Counted from the first letter of the stretch, positions 1 to 9,269 are shown. The stretch: DNA of 64,000 nucleotides from an uncultured Muribaculaceae bacterium (GCA_910586895.1 CAJUIW010000002.1:132860-196859); one strand, 5' to 3'. Notes: generated by a model from the sequence alone, not told the origin. Program-made: numbers and translations.

Positions 1-324
1 AGCGTGCCGCTTGATCTGGCTTACAATATAGCTATAGGAGGTGTGTCAGGAGTGTCGATATCTCCATATATCGGCCTCAATGCCAAGCTCAACGCCCTTG
101 CTGATGTCAAGGCAAAAGCAACAGTAGGCTCGCAGAGCGCCAGCCAGACGGAAAGCCTGTTTGACAACGGCATGCGCCGCTTCCAGCTTGGCTGGCATAT
201 AGGCGCCGGACTGAATATCGACTGCCTGTATATCGGCCTTCAGTATGGCACTGATTTCATCGCTGTTGCCGAAGATGGCAATCATACACCCACGGTATCG
301 GTTGGAGTAGGATATAATTTCTGA
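1..324 (+). CDS. Outer-membrane beta-barrel protein, C-terminal part (5' end outside window)
   Basis: The reading frame is open from the first base and ends with TGA at 322-324, so only the last ~107 residues are seen. The visible part alternates polar and hydrophobic residues in short strands, with Gly/Tyr-rich segments, and ends in VGVGYNF. A terminal phenylalanine is the usual C-terminal signal of outer-membrane beta-barrels recognised by the BAM machinery. A strong hairpin terminator follows 30 bases later. The family (OmpW/OprF-like or general porin-like Bacteroidales barrel) cannot be fixed from this fragment. Its role is not inferred beyond being an outer-membrane barrel. Confidence 0.6.
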   Translation, partial: SVPLDLAYNIAIGGVSGVSISPYIGLNAKLNALADVKAKATVGSQSASQTESLFDNGMRRFQLGWHIGAGLNIDCLYIGLQYGTDFIAVAEDGNHTPTVSVGVGYNF

Positions 325-353
325 TTACAATATATATTCAAATGTGTCAACAG

Positions 354-380
354 GAGGGTTCGCAAGAGCCCTCTTTTTTT
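354..380 (+). terminator. Intrinsic terminator
   Basis: An 8-bp stem GAGGGTTC/GAGCCCTC (one G-T pair) closes a GCAA tetraloop and is followed by seven T. It ends the barrel gene transcript. Confidence 0.85.
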
Positions 381-431
381 GATTACGCCAAAAATATTGA
401 AGTATATTGGCGGGATTTTGCAAGGATTTTG

Positions 432-439
432 TACTTTTG
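432..439 (+). promoter_or_regulatory. Bacteroidota -7 box TACTTTTG
   Basis: TACTTTTG matches TAnnTTTG, 18 bases before the ATG of the polyprenyl synthase gene. A TTG at 407-409 is three bases further upstream than ideal for the -33 element. Confidence 0.55.
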
Positions 440-457
440 CACTTCATTAATGAACAA

Positions 458-1432
458 ATGAACGCATTAGAAGCCATCCGTAATACCATAGCCCCGGAGC
501 TGGAACAGCTCAACAGACGCATCGAGCAGTCGCTCTCTTCGGAGAACACGCTGATGAAACAGGTGGTGGAAGGCTATCTCAAATCCAAAGGCAAGCTTAT
601 CCGTCCTATTCTGGTCATTCTTACCGCTAAACTGTTTGGAGCGGTGAATGATCGCGTCATAGCCTCGGCCTCAGCGGTAGAGATGCTACATAACGCTTCG
701 CTGATTCATGACGATGTGGTGGATGACTCACGTACACGCCGCGGCCGCCCTACGGTAAATAGCGTGTGGGACAATCATATAGCTGTCCTTGTAGGGGACT
801 TCTTCGTGTCCAATGCCCTGCAGCTTGCCATATCCACAGGGGATATCCGCATAGTCGATTCATTGGCCAACCTCGGTAAGCTGCTTTCGCTTGGAGAGAT
901 TGACCAGATATATAATGCACGTTATCATTGTCTGGATGAAAAGGCTTACTTTGAAGTGATAAGCCGCAAGACGGCATCGCTGTTCGTGTCATGTGTCAAG
1001 ATGGGGGCTTATTCCGTAGGTGAAGATTCTGTCCGCCTTGAGAGCATGTGCCGCTTTGCCGAATTGCTGGGACTGTGTTTCCAGATAAAAGATGACATAT
1101 TTGACTACTTCGAGGACGAAAAGATAGGCAAGCCTACCGGAAATGACCTCCGCGAAGGAAAAATAACGCTTCCGCTGCTGTATGCCCTCAGTCGTACCGA
1201 CATGCCGGAGCAGAAGGATATGCTTGCGCTGTCGCGTAGGGAAGAGCTTGATACAGAAGATATCAGTACACTTATTGAATATGCCAAGCGTGCCGGAGGT
1301 ATCGAATATGCCTATGACACCATGAAGCGTTTCCGCGACGAGGCCCTGCATCTGCTTGATGACTTCGAGGAGTCCGATACGAAGAATGCTTTCCGTGACA
1401 TATTCGACTATATAATAATCAGAGAAAAATAA
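458..1432 (+). CDS. Polyprenyl (octaprenyl-type) diphosphate synthase
   Basis: This is a 324-residue all-alpha trans-prenyltransferase. It chain-extends farnesyl diphosphate with isopentenyl diphosphate to give the long prenyl tail used for menaquinone. Both Asp-rich motifs are present: DDVVD at residues 85-89 and DDIFD at 212-216. The substrate-binding segment GKLIRP is near residues 45-50. The ATG at 458 is preferred over an upstream in-frame ATG at 407: it sits directly after a TAnnTTTG promoter box, and the upstream 17 residues are not family-like. The length is normal for the IspB/long-chain class. Chain length cannot be read with certainty. The gene is monocistronic, between two hairpin terminators. 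Confidence 0.9.
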   Translation: MNALEAIRNTIAPELEQLNRRIEQSLSSENTLMKQVVEGYLKSKGKLIRPILVILTAKLFGAVNDRVIASASAVEMLHNASLIHDDVVDDSRTRRGRPTVNSVWDNHIAVLVGDFFVSNALQLAISTGDIRIVDSLANLGKLLSLGEIDQIYNARYHCLDEKAYFEVISRKTASLFVSCVKMGAYSVGEDSVRLESMCRFAELLGLCFQIKDDIFDYFEDEKIGKPTGNDLREGKITLPLLYALSRTDMPEQKDMLALSRREELDTEDISTLIEYAKRAGGIEYAYDTMKRFRDEALHLLDDFEESDTKNAFRDIFDYIIIREK

Positions 1433-1456
1433 AGATTTAAATAATTTTAATGATTG

Positions 1457-1491
1457 CAGGCGAGGTGGCTACCCACTTCGCCTGTTATTTT
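1457..1491 (+). terminator. Intrinsic terminator
   Basis: CAGGCGA (1457-1463) pairs with TCGCCTG (1478-1484), with an inner GTGG/CCAC stem, followed by the T-rich TTATTTT. It terminates the polyprenyl synthase transcript. Confidence 0.75.
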
Positions 1492-1495
1492 GCAC

Positions 1496-1503
1496 TATAT
1501 TTG
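1496..1503 (+). promoter_or_regulatory. -7 box TATATTTG of namZ
   Basis: TATATTTG matches TAnnTTTG and ends six bases before the namZ ATG, so the transcript would be leaderless or nearly so. Confidence 0.5.
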
Positions 1504-1508
1504 TAACT

Positions 1509-2681
1509 ATGAACAGAATTGCATCATTTTTATTTCTGCTGATGCTTCCGCTTGTGCTTCTTGCCGAAGTGACTGTGGGGGCGGCACGCACTGACCGTTA
1601 TATCCCTGAGCTGAAGCGTGAGGGCAAGCGCGTGGGGCTTTTCACCAATCACACCGGGATGGTGGGCGACAGGCATACGCTTGACATTCTGCTTGACAGC
1701 GGGGTGAATGTAACTACTATTTTTACGCCCGAACATGGCTTGCGTGGAACGGCCGATGCCGGCGAGCATGTGGCCGGAGGGGTCGACAAAGCCACCGGTA
1801 TTCCGGTGGTGTCGCTCTATGGCAGCGCTGCACAGCGCAGGCCGTCGGCAGCGGTGATGGATAAGATTGATGTCATAGTGACGGACATTCAGGATGTGGG
1901 ACTGCGTTATTATACGTACTACTGTACGATGCTCGACCTGATGGAAGCTGCCGCACAGTATGGCAAGCAGTTCATGATTCTTGACCGCCCGAATCCTAAC
2001 GGTATGACTGTCGACGGCCCTGTGCTTGACATGAAGTACAAGTCGGGTGTGGGACGGTTGCCTATCCCCGTAGTGCATGGAATGACACTGGGTGAGCTGG
2101 CCCGTATGGCTGTCGGCGAAAAGTGGTTGAAAGGTGGCGCGGCCCCTGAACTTACGGTGATTCCTTGCGAGGGATATACACATGCCACCCGCTATAGCCT
2201 GCCAATTCCCCCCTCGCCCAATCTCCCTGACATGAAATCAGTGTATCTCTACCCCTCCACATGCTATTTCGAAGCTACCCCGATGAGTCTTGGCCGTGGA
2301 ACGGATATGCCATTCTGCGTCTTTGGACATCCGCAGCTTAAAGGGAAGTATGATTTTCAGTTTACGCCTGAAAGCCGTACCGGTGCCAAGAAACCTCCGC
2401 TTATGGGGCGTCGCTGTTACGGACGTGACCTCCGGGGCATTTCCGATGAAGAGATTATAGCTGAAGGAGTCAATCTGGAATATATAATAGAGGCGTATAA
2501 GGCGATGGGTATGGGCGATAAGTTTTTCACGCGATTTTTTGAGAATCTGATCGGCTCCGGAAAAATCCGCGGTATGATAGAGCGTGGAGCGAGTGCCGAA
2601 GAGATAAAAGCGTCATGGCTCCCTGATGTGGAGCGGTTCAAGAAACAGCGCGAACCGTATCTGATATATCCGTTGAATTAA
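1509..2681 (+). CDS. namZ: Exo-beta-N-acetylmuramidase NamZ (DUF1343 family)
   Basis: This 390-residue protein has an N-terminal signal peptide (hydrophobic residues ~5-20), so it is exported, probably periplasmic. The body matches the DUF1343/NamZ family, whose characterised members release MurNAc from the non-reducing end of peptidoglycan chains. Typical segments are VGLFTNHTG near residue 43, FTPEHGLRG near 75, VTDIQDVGLRYYTYY near 122 and LDRPNPNG near 160. The length is normal for the family. It is followed after 19 bases by a sodium/solute symporter on the same strand. This suggests, as inference, that the released sugar or another cell-wall product is taken up by that carrier. Confidence 0.85.
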   Translation: MNRIASFLFLLMLPLVLLAEVTVGAARTDRYIPELKREGKRVGLFTNHTGMVGDRHTLDILLDSGVNVTTIFTPEHGLRGTADAGEHVAGGVDKATGIPVVSLYGSAAQRRPSAAVMDKIDVIVTDIQDVGLRYYTYYCTMLDLMEAAAQYGKQFMILDRPNPNGMTVDGPVLDMKYKSGVGRLPIPVVHGMTLGELARMAVGEKWLKGGAAPELTVIPCEGYTHATRYSLPIPPSPNLPDMKSVYLYPSTCYFEATPMSLGRGTDMPFCVFGHPQLKGKYDFQFTPESRTGAKKPPLMGRRCYGRDLRGISDEEIIAEGVNLEYIIEAYKAMGMGDKFFTRFFENLIGSGKIRGMIERGASAEEIKASWLPDVERFKKQREPYLIYPLN

Positions 2682-2700
2682 AAAGCGCGCAATATAACAC

Positions 2701-4179
2701 ATGAGTCCGATAACTGTAATTATAACCGTAGCGTGTTATTTCGCTCTGCTTCTCGGCGTGTCATGGCTATCGTCGCGTGGTAGCCGCGGGGCTGACAATG
2801 CCTCATTCTTTACCGGAAGCCGTAAGGCTCCATGGCCAGTAGTGGCATTTGCCATGATCGGGGCGGCCATTTCCGGCGTCACCTTCATTTCTGTCCCCGG
2901 TATGGTGGCCGCAAAGAGCTACTCGTATCTTCAGATGGTGCTTGGCTTTATAGTGGGGTATGCTGTGATATCTATGGTTCTGGTGCCGGTGTTCTATCGT
3001 CAGGGGCTGGTGTCAATCTACGGCTATCTTGACAGCCGGTTCGGCAAAGCCTCTTACCGTTCGGGAGCATGGATATTTTTCATATCCAAGATGCTCGGTG
3101 CATCGGTGCGCTTCTTTGTGGTGTGTGCCGTGCTGCAGATACTTGTATTCACTCCGCTCGGTATTCCGTTTGCAGTCAATGTAATGCTTACCATAGCGCT
3201 GATATGGCTCTACACGGTAAGAGGGGGTGTGAAAACCCTGATATGGACCGACTCACTGAAAAGCTTCTTCCTGATAGGCTCGGTGGTGCTGTGCATTGTG
3301 TTCATTGCGTCCTACCTCGGTATAGGCATTGCAGATCTCCCTTCGGCGATAGCCGCGCATCCAGGCACGAGGATATGGCATTTCGACGACCCTATGTCGG
3401 GACTGTACTTCTGGAAGCAGTTTGCTGCCGGAGTATTCATGGCCATAGCCACCAACGGACTTGACCAGGATATGATGCAGCGCAATATGGCGTGCCGCGA
3501 TTCTGCCTCCTCGCGCAAGAATATGATATTGAGTGGAGTCATGCAGTTTTTTGTCGTGGGGCTTTTCCTGCTGCTGGGCACGCTGCTCCTGCTGTTCTGC
3601 GAGCATTCTTCGCTCGCTATGCCAGAGAAGAGCGATGAGCTGTTCGGCCTTGTGGCCACCCATCCGGCCATACCTCCGGTGGTAGGTGTGCTGTTTGTCC
3701 TCGGATTGATTTCAGCAGCTTATTCAGCCGCCGGTTCAGCTCTGACATCGCTCACCACATCGTTTACCGTGGATATTCTCGACGGTCAGAAGCGGTATGA
3801 TGATGACTCGCTGCGCCGCGTGCGCCGCAGGGTGCATCTGTGCATGTCGGCCATCATGGGGCTAGTGATAATAGCATTCTACTATGCAAGCAATTCCGAT
3901 GCCATCAGCGCGGTTTATATGCTTGCGTCATATACCTACGGGCCTATTCTGGGGCTGTTCAGCTTCGGGCTTTTCACAAACCGTCGTGTCAGGGACGCGG
4001 CTGTGCCGGTAATCTGTGTGGTGGCTCCTGTGCTGTCATGGTGCATACAGTGGGCGCTGTCGAACTATACCGGCTATCAGACCGGTTTTGAACTGCTCCT
4101 GCTCAATGCCGCTGTCACTGCTGCCGGACTCGGAATATGTTCCATAAAAGTAGCACAAACATCAGCCGACTATGCCTAA
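2701..4179 (+). CDS. Sodium:solute symporter family transporter
   Basis: This 492-residue inner-membrane protein has about 13 hydrophobic helices in the LeuT-fold layout of the SSS family (PutP/SGLT-like). The N-terminal signature FFTGSRKAPWPVVAFAMIGA is typical of family members. It should couple uptake of a solute to sodium entry. The substrate cannot be read from the sequence. Being between namZ and a WYL regulator, it may carry a peptidoglycan-derived sugar, but that is only context. Its stop overlaps the next gene by eight bases, indicating one operon. Confidence 0.85.
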   Translation: MSPITVIITVACYFALLLGVSWLSSRGSRGADNASFFTGSRKAPWPVVAFAMIGAAISGVTFISVPGMVAAKSYSYLQMVLGFIVGYAVISMVLVPVFYRQGLVSIYGYLDSRFGKASYRSGAWIFFISKMLGASVRFFVVCAVLQILVFTPLGIPFAVNVMLTIALIWLYTVRGGVKTLIWTDSLKSFFLIGSVVLCIVFIASYLGIGIADLPSAIAAHPGTRIWHFDDPMSGLYFWKQFAAGVFMAIATNGLDQDMMQRNMACRDSASSRKNMILSGVMQFFVVGLFLLLGTLLLLFCEHSSLAMPEKSDELFGLVATHPAIPPVVGVLFVLGLISAAYSAAGSALTSLTTSFTVDILDGQKRYDDDSLRRVRRRVHLCMSAIMGLVIIAFYYASNSDAISAVYMLASYTYGPILGLFSFGLFTNRRVRDAAVPVICVVAPVLSWCIQWALSNYTGYQTGFELLLLNAAVTAAGLGICSIKVAQTSADYA

Positions 4180-5071
4180 GGACCTGTTTAACCGATACCT
4201 GTGGATAGTAGACACTATCCGGCGTCACGGAACCATTACCCGCGACGAGCTTAACCGCCAGTGGATGCGCACCACGTTCTCCAATGGCCAGCCTATGCCG
4301 CGTCGCACGTTCTATAATTACCGCAATGCCATCGAGGAGATATTTCACATCAATATCGTGTGCAACACCTCGACATTTGAGTATTCCATTGACGACGGGG
4401 GAGAGAAAAATGCCGCCAGTGTGACGGACTGGATGCTCAATACCGCCTCGATGAGCAACACCCTTACAGAAGCACGCGACATATCCTCACGGATATTTCT
4501 TGAGGATGTGCCTTCGGCACGGCAATATCTGTCGACGGTAGTCAGCGCGCTGCGTGAAAACCGTACCATAGAATTCGCCTACACTCCCTTTTCGCGCTCG
4601 GGGCGTCCCAAAGGGGTCAGGCTTGAACCATACTTCCTTAAGATATTCCGCCTGCGTTGGTATGTGACGGGGCGCAATATCAAGGAGAATGTGATAAAGA
4701 CCTATGCGCTGGAGCGTATGACGGAGGTGAATATCACGCCGGACACGTTCAAGATGCCGGGCAATTTTGATGCCGAGGACTATTTCCGTCATTCATTCGG
4801 CATAGTGTTCTCCCAGGGCGAACCCAGGCGTGTGACGCTGCGAGTAGAGCCGCGTCAGGCCAAATATTTCAGGGCGCTGCCGCTGCATCATTCGCAGAGT
4901 GAGATGGTGACCGACGGCTATTCCGTGTTTACCTACTATCTGCGTCTTACCCCTGACTTTGTGCAGGAACTGCTCTCCTATGGTCCGCGGGTCACTGTCA
5001 TCGGACCGCCTGAACTACGGGCCATGATAATTCAGAATCTTAACGAATCAATTGAAAACTACCGGATATGA
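4172..5071 (+). CDS. WYL-domain transcriptional regulator
   Basis: This 299-residue protein has an N-terminal winged-helix-like part (residues ~1-65, with ITRDELNRQW and RTFYNYRNAIEE). A WYL/WCX-type ligand-binding half runs from ~120: IEFAYTPFSR, then RLEPYFLKIFRLRWYVTGR, where WYV sits in the expected WYL position. Such proteins usually sense nucleic acids or small ligands and regulate neighbouring genes. The start codon lies inside the symporter gene (8-base overlap), and the stop overlaps trmD in ATGA, so translation is likely coupled. The target is unknown. Homologues occur widely in Bacteroidales as single-copy regulators. Confidence 0.8.
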   Translation: MPKDLFNRYLWIVDTIRRHGTITRDELNRQWMRTTFSNGQPMPRRTFYNYRNAIEEIFHINIVCNTSTFEYSIDDGGEKNAASVTDWMLNTASMSNTLTEARDISSRIFLEDVPSARQYLSTVVSALRENRTIEFAYTPFSRSGRPKGVRLEPYFLKIFRLRWYVTGRNIKENVIKTYALERMTEVNITPDTFKMPGNFDAEDYFRHSFGIVFSQGEPRRVTLRVEPRQAKYFRALPLHHSQSEMVTDGYSVFTYYLRLTPDFVQELLSYGPRVTVIGPPELRAMIIQNLNESIENYRI

Positions 5072-5742
5072 GAATAGATATACTTACCGTACTTCCTGAA
5101 ATGGTGGAGGGACCGCTGAATTGCTCCATTCTTGCACGTGCCCAGCGCAAGGGGCTTGCTGAAATTGTGGTGCATAATCTGCGTGATTATACCACGAACA
5201 AGCATCGCAAGGTGGACGATTATCCGTTCGGGGGCGAGGCCGGAATGGTGATGCAGGTGGAGCCTATAGACCGTGCCATCAGCGCCCTGAAGGAGCAGCG
5301 CGATTATGATGAAGTGATTTTCACAACTCCTGACGGTGAGATGTTTGACCAGCCTATGGCCAACAGCATGTCGCTGCTCAACAACGTCATAATCCTATGC
5401 GGACATTACAAGGGCATTGACTATCGTATCCGTGAGCATCTCATCACGAAGGAGATTTCGATAGGCGACTATGTGCTTACCGGCGGAGAGATTCCGGCTG
5501 TGGTGATCGCTGATGCCATAGTGCGTCTGATACCTGGTGTGATAGGCGACGAACAGAGCGCCCTGAGCGATTCGTTTCAGGATAATCTGCTCGCTCCTCC
5601 GGTGTATAGCCGTCCGGCGGAATACAAGGGGTGGCGTGTACCCGATATCCTCCTGTCAGGCCATCAGGCCCGCATTGATGAATGGCGCTACGAGCAGGCG
5701 CTTGAACGTACCCGCAGGTTGAGGCCCGATCTGCTTGAGTAA
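5068..5742 (+). CDS. trmD: tRNA (guanine-37-N1)-methyltransferase TrmD
   Basis: This 224-residue SPOUT-class enzyme methylates N1 of G37 next to the anticodon, using S-adenosylmethionine, and so prevents +1 frameshifting. The family start MRIDILTVLPEM is present. The knot region carries IILCGHYKGIDYR (~110) and GDYVLTGGEIPAVVIADA (~135), and the C-terminal linker has PPVYSRPAEYKGW. The length is typical. It overlaps the WYL gene by four bases (ATGA). It is not in the usual rpsP-rimM-trmD-rplS operon here; separation of these genes is common in Bacteroidota. Confidence 0.96.
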   Translation: MRIDILTVLPEMVEGPLNCSILARAQRKGLAEIVVHNLRDYTTNKHRKVDDYPFGGEAGMVMQVEPIDRAISALKEQRDYDEVIFTTPDGEMFDQPMANSMSLLNNVIILCGHYKGIDYRIREHLITKEISIGDYVLTGGEIPAVVIADAIVRLIPGVIGDEQSALSDSFQDNLLAPPVYSRPAEYKGWRVPDILLSGHQARIDEWRYEQALERTRRLRPDLLE

Positions 5743-5797
5743 GCCATGAACCTTGGCATAGGCTGGGGCGTTCTTTCAAAAGAAATATCTCCAAGTC

Positions 5798-6643
5798 ATG
5801 CCTATCAATAAAATACTTAAAAGTCTTGTCAATCCCGGCGATACCGGAGGAATGATACCTCCGTCGGCGGGAAATATCGGTATGTCCACCAATCTGTTTG
5901 TATCCGTGCCTGAATCGGTGCCCGGATGCAATATCGGCAAGTATGTAATCAATGAGTCGGTCAACCGTATGCTTGCCCGAGGGATAACTCCGCGTTATGC
6001 GGCGCTGTCTTTTACATTGGATATGGACTTCACTTTATCTCAGGCCGCTGGTGTGGCCGACGCAGTGCGTCAGGCTGCAGTCGAGGCTGAGGTGGAGATA
6101 GCCGCGGTCGACTATAAGGTACTTCCTGACGGCCCGCCCACGGGAATTGATGTAAATGTCACTCTGATGGGGGAGGTGCCGGCGGATCTTGCGCTTGGCG
6201 CAGGGTGTATCCATTCGTCGGACAGCGTCATTATTACCGGTCCTGTCGGTGCTCACGGTGTGGCATGCAGCGAGCAGTCCATGGGTGGGCTTTTCTTCCC
6301 TCCGGTGGGCAGCGATTCCTGTCCGCTGTCAGATATAGTGCATTCGGTGATGCGTATTCCTGACGGACTCCGTATGATGTACTATCCTTCGGGCGAAAGT
6401 CTGCGTGAGGCTTGTGCCGTGTTGGAGTCTGTTGCCGGACATCCGCTGGTCATAGATACTGATAAGATACCTGTGGACCGCAATGTGAGCCGGGCGTGCC
6501 GGTGGCTTGATGTCAATCCGCTCGATATGGTAAGCGCCGGAGTGATGGTAGTGGTGGTCGAGGCTTCGTGTGCTGAGAAAGCTCTTGATGCTGTGAAGCG
6601 TTCGGCATTTGGCGCTCAGGCAGCCGTCATAGGGCATTTTTAG
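5798..6643 (+). CDS. HypE/AIR-synthase-like protein, orphan and lacking the C-terminal cysteine
   Basis: This 281-residue protein has the PurM/HypE two-domain fold: an N-terminal AIRS domain (residues ~30-135) and a C-terminal AIRS_C domain (~145-275, starting SDSVIITGPVGAHGVA). HypE normally dehydrates a thiocarbamate on its last residue, a cysteine in a PRxC tail, to make the cyanide ligand of NiFe hydrogenase. Here the chain ends VIGHF and no tail cysteine is visible. No other hyp or hydrogenase gene is in the window. Hydrogenase maturation is therefore unlikely; a different ATP-dependent role or a thiamine-monophosphate-kinase-like relative is possible. It lies 55 bases after trmD on the same strand. 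Confidence 0.65.
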   Translation: MPINKILKSLVNPGDTGGMIPPSAGNIGMSTNLFVSVPESVPGCNIGKYVINESVNRMLARGITPRYAALSFTLDMDFTLSQAAGVADAVRQAAVEAEVEIAAVDYKVLPDGPPTGIDVNVTLMGEVPADLALGAGCIHSSDSVIITGPVGAHGVACSEQSMGGLFFPPVGSDSCPLSDIVHSVMRIPDGLRMMYYPSGESLREACAVLESVAGHPLVIDTDKIPVDRNVSRACRWLDVNPLDMVSAGVMVVVVEASCAEKALDAVKRSAFGAQAAVIGHF

Positions 6644-6649
6644 CCCTGC

Positions 6650-7612
6650 CTATGCTTCGAGTCCAAGCTCCTTGAACATCCGGAAATCATCGGCCATGCC
6701 ATTGCCTATGGTGGTGAGCATGTCGCCTACAAGCGCACCGTTCATGCCGCCGCGCAGTATGCGGCGTGTGGCTGAGTCGGAAAGACGTGCGCGGCCTCCG
6801 GCAAATCTGAGGGTCACTTTTGGCGCTATCAGGCGGAAGAGTGCCACGCTCCGCATTATCTCATCCTCGCTGATGAGCGGAGTGTTTTCGAGTGCGGTGC
6901 CTTTGATGGGCTGGAGTACATTTACAGGGATAGAGCATGCCCCGGCATTATTCGCTTCCCAAGCCAGCTCAAGACGCTGCCGGAGGGTTTCGCCCATACC
7001 TATTATGCCTCCTACGCATACCTGCATGCCTACGGCGCGGGCATCGGCTATGGTGCGGAGCTTATCGGCATGTGTATGTGTGGTACATAGCTCGGGAAAG
7101 TAGCTCGACCCGGTTTCCAGATTGCAGTGATAGCGGCGCACTCCCGCATCGTAGAGCTTCTGCAGAGCCTCACGGCTAAGGAGCCCCATACTGGCGCAGA
7201 GTCTCAATGATGTGGCCTGCTGCAGATTGCGGTACATGGTGCAGAAGCGGTCGATGTCCGATACGCGGCGTCCGCTGGTGACGAGTGAGAATCGCTTGAC
7301 GCCGGCCTTCTGATTGGCCATGGCCGCATCCATCAGCTCCTTTTCATCAATTATGTCGTATTCGTTTATCCCTGTATGGTGATGGCGTGACTGGGCACAC
7401 CATTTGCAATCCTCGCTGCAGCGTCCGGAGCGGGCGTTGACTATGGAGCAGGTGTCTATATGGTTGCCGCACCAATGTTGGCGCACGCGGTCGGCAGCAT
7501 CGCATAGTTCATCGGTAGAACAGTGCTCCGCAAGGGCGAGAGCTTCCTCTACTGAAGCCCCTTCGCCATGCTCTATGGCACGCTTGGTAATTATGTCGAG
7601 TGTTATCTCCAT
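6650..7612 (-). CDS. bioB: Biotin synthase
   Basis: This 320-residue radical-SAM enzyme inserts sulphur into dethiobiotin, the last step of biotin synthesis. The radical-SAM cluster motif CSEDCKWC gives Cys65, Cys69 and Cys72. The family segments NARSGRCSEDCKWCAQ, the YHCNLET-like segment and the ARLSD segment (ligand Arg of the 2Fe-2S cluster) follow in order. The length is typical. It stands alone on the minus strand, converging on the HypE-like gene with six bases between them. No other bio gene is visible nearby, so the rest of the pathway must be elsewhere or dethiobiotin is obtained otherwise. Confidence 0.95.
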   Translation of the reverse strand: MEITLDIITKRAIEHGEGASVEEALALAEHCSTDELCDAADRVRQHWCGNHIDTCSIVNARSGRCSEDCKWCAQSRHHHTGINEYDIIDEKELMDAAMANQKAGVKRFSLVTSGRRVSDIDRFCTMYRNLQQATSLRLCASMGLLSREALQKLYDAGVRRYHCNLETGSSYFPELCTTHTHADKLRTIADARAVGMQVCVGGIIGMGETLRQRLELAWEANNAGACSIPVNVLQPIKGTALENTPLISEDEIMRSVALFRLIAPKVTLRFAGGRARLSDSATRRILRGGMNGALVGDMLTTIGNGMADDFRMFKELGLEA

Positions 7613-7722
7613 AAGCTTAAAATTTGATGCGAAATTAGTAAATTATATTGTTCCCGCAGTCAGATTATTGGTCAAAATGAAATATTTTGATACCCACTCA
7701 ACATTAACGGCTATAAATAGGT

Positions 7723-7730
7723 TATATTTG
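7723..7730 (+). promoter_or_regulatory. -7 box TATATTTG of the exporter operon
   Basis: TATATTTG matches TAnnTTTG, 45 bases before the TolC-family start. No good TTTG is seen at the -33 spacing. Confidence 0.5.
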
Positions 7731-7775
7731 TACTATCTACGTTTTTAACGAAAAAAGTTTTAACTATTCATAATT

Positions 7776-9242
7776 ATGACGATGAGCCTGAAAACACTAT
7801 TTCTATCCTTGTCAATGGCCGCTATGTGTGCTTCCACTCTTTCAGCCCAGAGCGTGTGCACATTGGACTCTTGCCGCTCGCTGGCGCTGAAAAACAATAA
7901 GCAGCTGCGTGTGCGGGCCGAGGCGGTGCGCATGGCCGGATATCAGAAAGATGAAGCTTTTGCCGCTTATCTTCCCGCATTGGACTTCACAGGCGGATAC
8001 ACATACAATCAGAAGGAGCTTAGCATATTTGACAGTGACCAGTTGCTGCCTACCAAGACTTTTGATCTGCAGACGCAGTCATATCAGTTCAATATAGTCA
8101 AGAATCCTATGACCGGTGAGCCTGTCAAAGGTCCTGACGGGCAGTATATACCGGAAACTGTGGCTCTTATCCCGAAGGAGGCAATGACGTATGATATACA
8201 TAATGTGTTCTTCGGGGCCATAACGCTGACACAACCTGTGTTCATGGGTGGCAAGATTGTGGCCATGAACAAGCTCACGCATTATGCCGAGGAGCTTGCG
8301 CGTTCGCTTCACAATGCCGAGGCTCAGAATCTGATTTATGCCGTGGATGCGGCTTACTGGCAGGTGGTGTCGCTGAAAGCCAAGCAGGAACTGGCCGAAA
8401 GCTATGTGGCGCTGCTTGACACCCTTCACCGCAATGTGAATCTGATGGTGGAGCAGGGTGTGGCCACGAAGAGTGATCTCCTCACGGTAGATGTGAAGCT
8501 CAACTCCGCTCAGGTTGACCTTGTGAAGGTGCAGAACGGACTCGTACTGTCGCGTATGGCGCTTGCACAGGTGTGCGGCCTCCCGGTGGACACACCGATG
8601 CATCTTGCCGATGAGGATAACGATCTGGCTACATACACTTCAGAAATAGCCAATTCATATAATATGGGCGATGTATATGCTCGGCGTCAGGACCTTCGGG
8701 CTCTTGAAAACGGAGTGCAAGTGCTCCGTCAGCGTGAGAAGGCTGTACGTGCCGACATGCTCCCGAAGCTTGCCGTTGTCGGGTCGTATTCATTCAGCAA
8801 TCCCAATATGTTTGACGGATTCAAGAAGAAATTCAACGGAGCGTTTTCTGTAGGAGCCATGCTCACCATTCCTATATGGCACTGGGGTGGCAACTATAAT
8901 AAGTACCGTGCGGCAAAGAGTGCCACAAAGATGGCCGAGCTTGAAGTTGAGGACTCACGTGAGATGATTGACCTTCAGGTGCGCCAGTCATCATTCAAGG
9001 CTCAGGAGGCGGTGAAGACCTACAACATGACTCTTACAAATATTGAAAAGGCCAACGAAAACCTGCGTCAGGCCAATCTCGGATTCCGGGAAGGGGTGAT
9101 GACCACCGACAATGTCATGGAGGCGCAGACCGCTTGGCTGAAAGCCAACTCGGAGAAAATCGACGCGCTGATAGATGTGCATCTGTGTGATGTCTATCTT
9201 GCCAAAGTGCTCGGCACACTCCCTTATCCTACTGAATATTAA
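7776..9242 (+). CDS. TolC-family outer-membrane efflux protein
   Basis: This 488-residue protein starts with a signal peptide ending ASTLSAQS and then shows the two-fold OEP helix repeats of TolC channels. Segments typical of the family include LDSCRSLALKNNKQLRV, VDAAYWQVVSLKAKQELAE and, in the second half, QAQTAWLKANSEKIDALID-like helices. It should form the outer-membrane and periplasmic tunnel of a tripartite exporter. It is the first gene of a four-gene operon with an HlyD-type adaptor (27-base gap) and two ABC-2-type permeases. An alternative start two codons downstream is possible. Confidence 0.9.
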   Translation: MTMSLKTLFLSLSMAAMCASTLSAQSVCTLDSCRSLALKNNKQLRVRAEAVRMAGYQKDEAFAAYLPALDFTGGYTYNQKELSIFDSDQLLPTKTFDLQTQSYQFNIVKNPMTGEPVKGPDGQYIPETVALIPKEAMTYDIHNVFFGAITLTQPVFMGGKIVAMNKLTHYAEELARSLHNAEAQNLIYAVDAAYWQVVSLKAKQELAESYVALLDTLHRNVNLMVEQGVATKSDLLTVDVKLNSAQVDLVKVQNGLVLSRMALAQVCGLPVDTPMHLADEDNDLATYTSEIANSYNMGDVYARRQDLRALENGVQVLRQREKAVRADMLPKLAVVGSYSFSNPNMFDGFKKKFNGAFSVGAMLTIPIWHWGGNYNKYRAAKSATKMAELEVEDSREMIDLQVRQSSFKAQEAVKTYNMTLTNIEKANENLRQANLGFREGVMTTDNVMEAQTAWLKANSEKIDALIDVHLCDVYLAKVLGTLPYPTEY

Positions 9243-9269
9243 CAAACCAATAAAACATCCATTTGTATC

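Noticed and set aside
1530..2183. 217-codon minus-strand frame inside namZ
   Set aside because: It is a shadow of namZ, with His/Arg-rich composition and no homology pattern.
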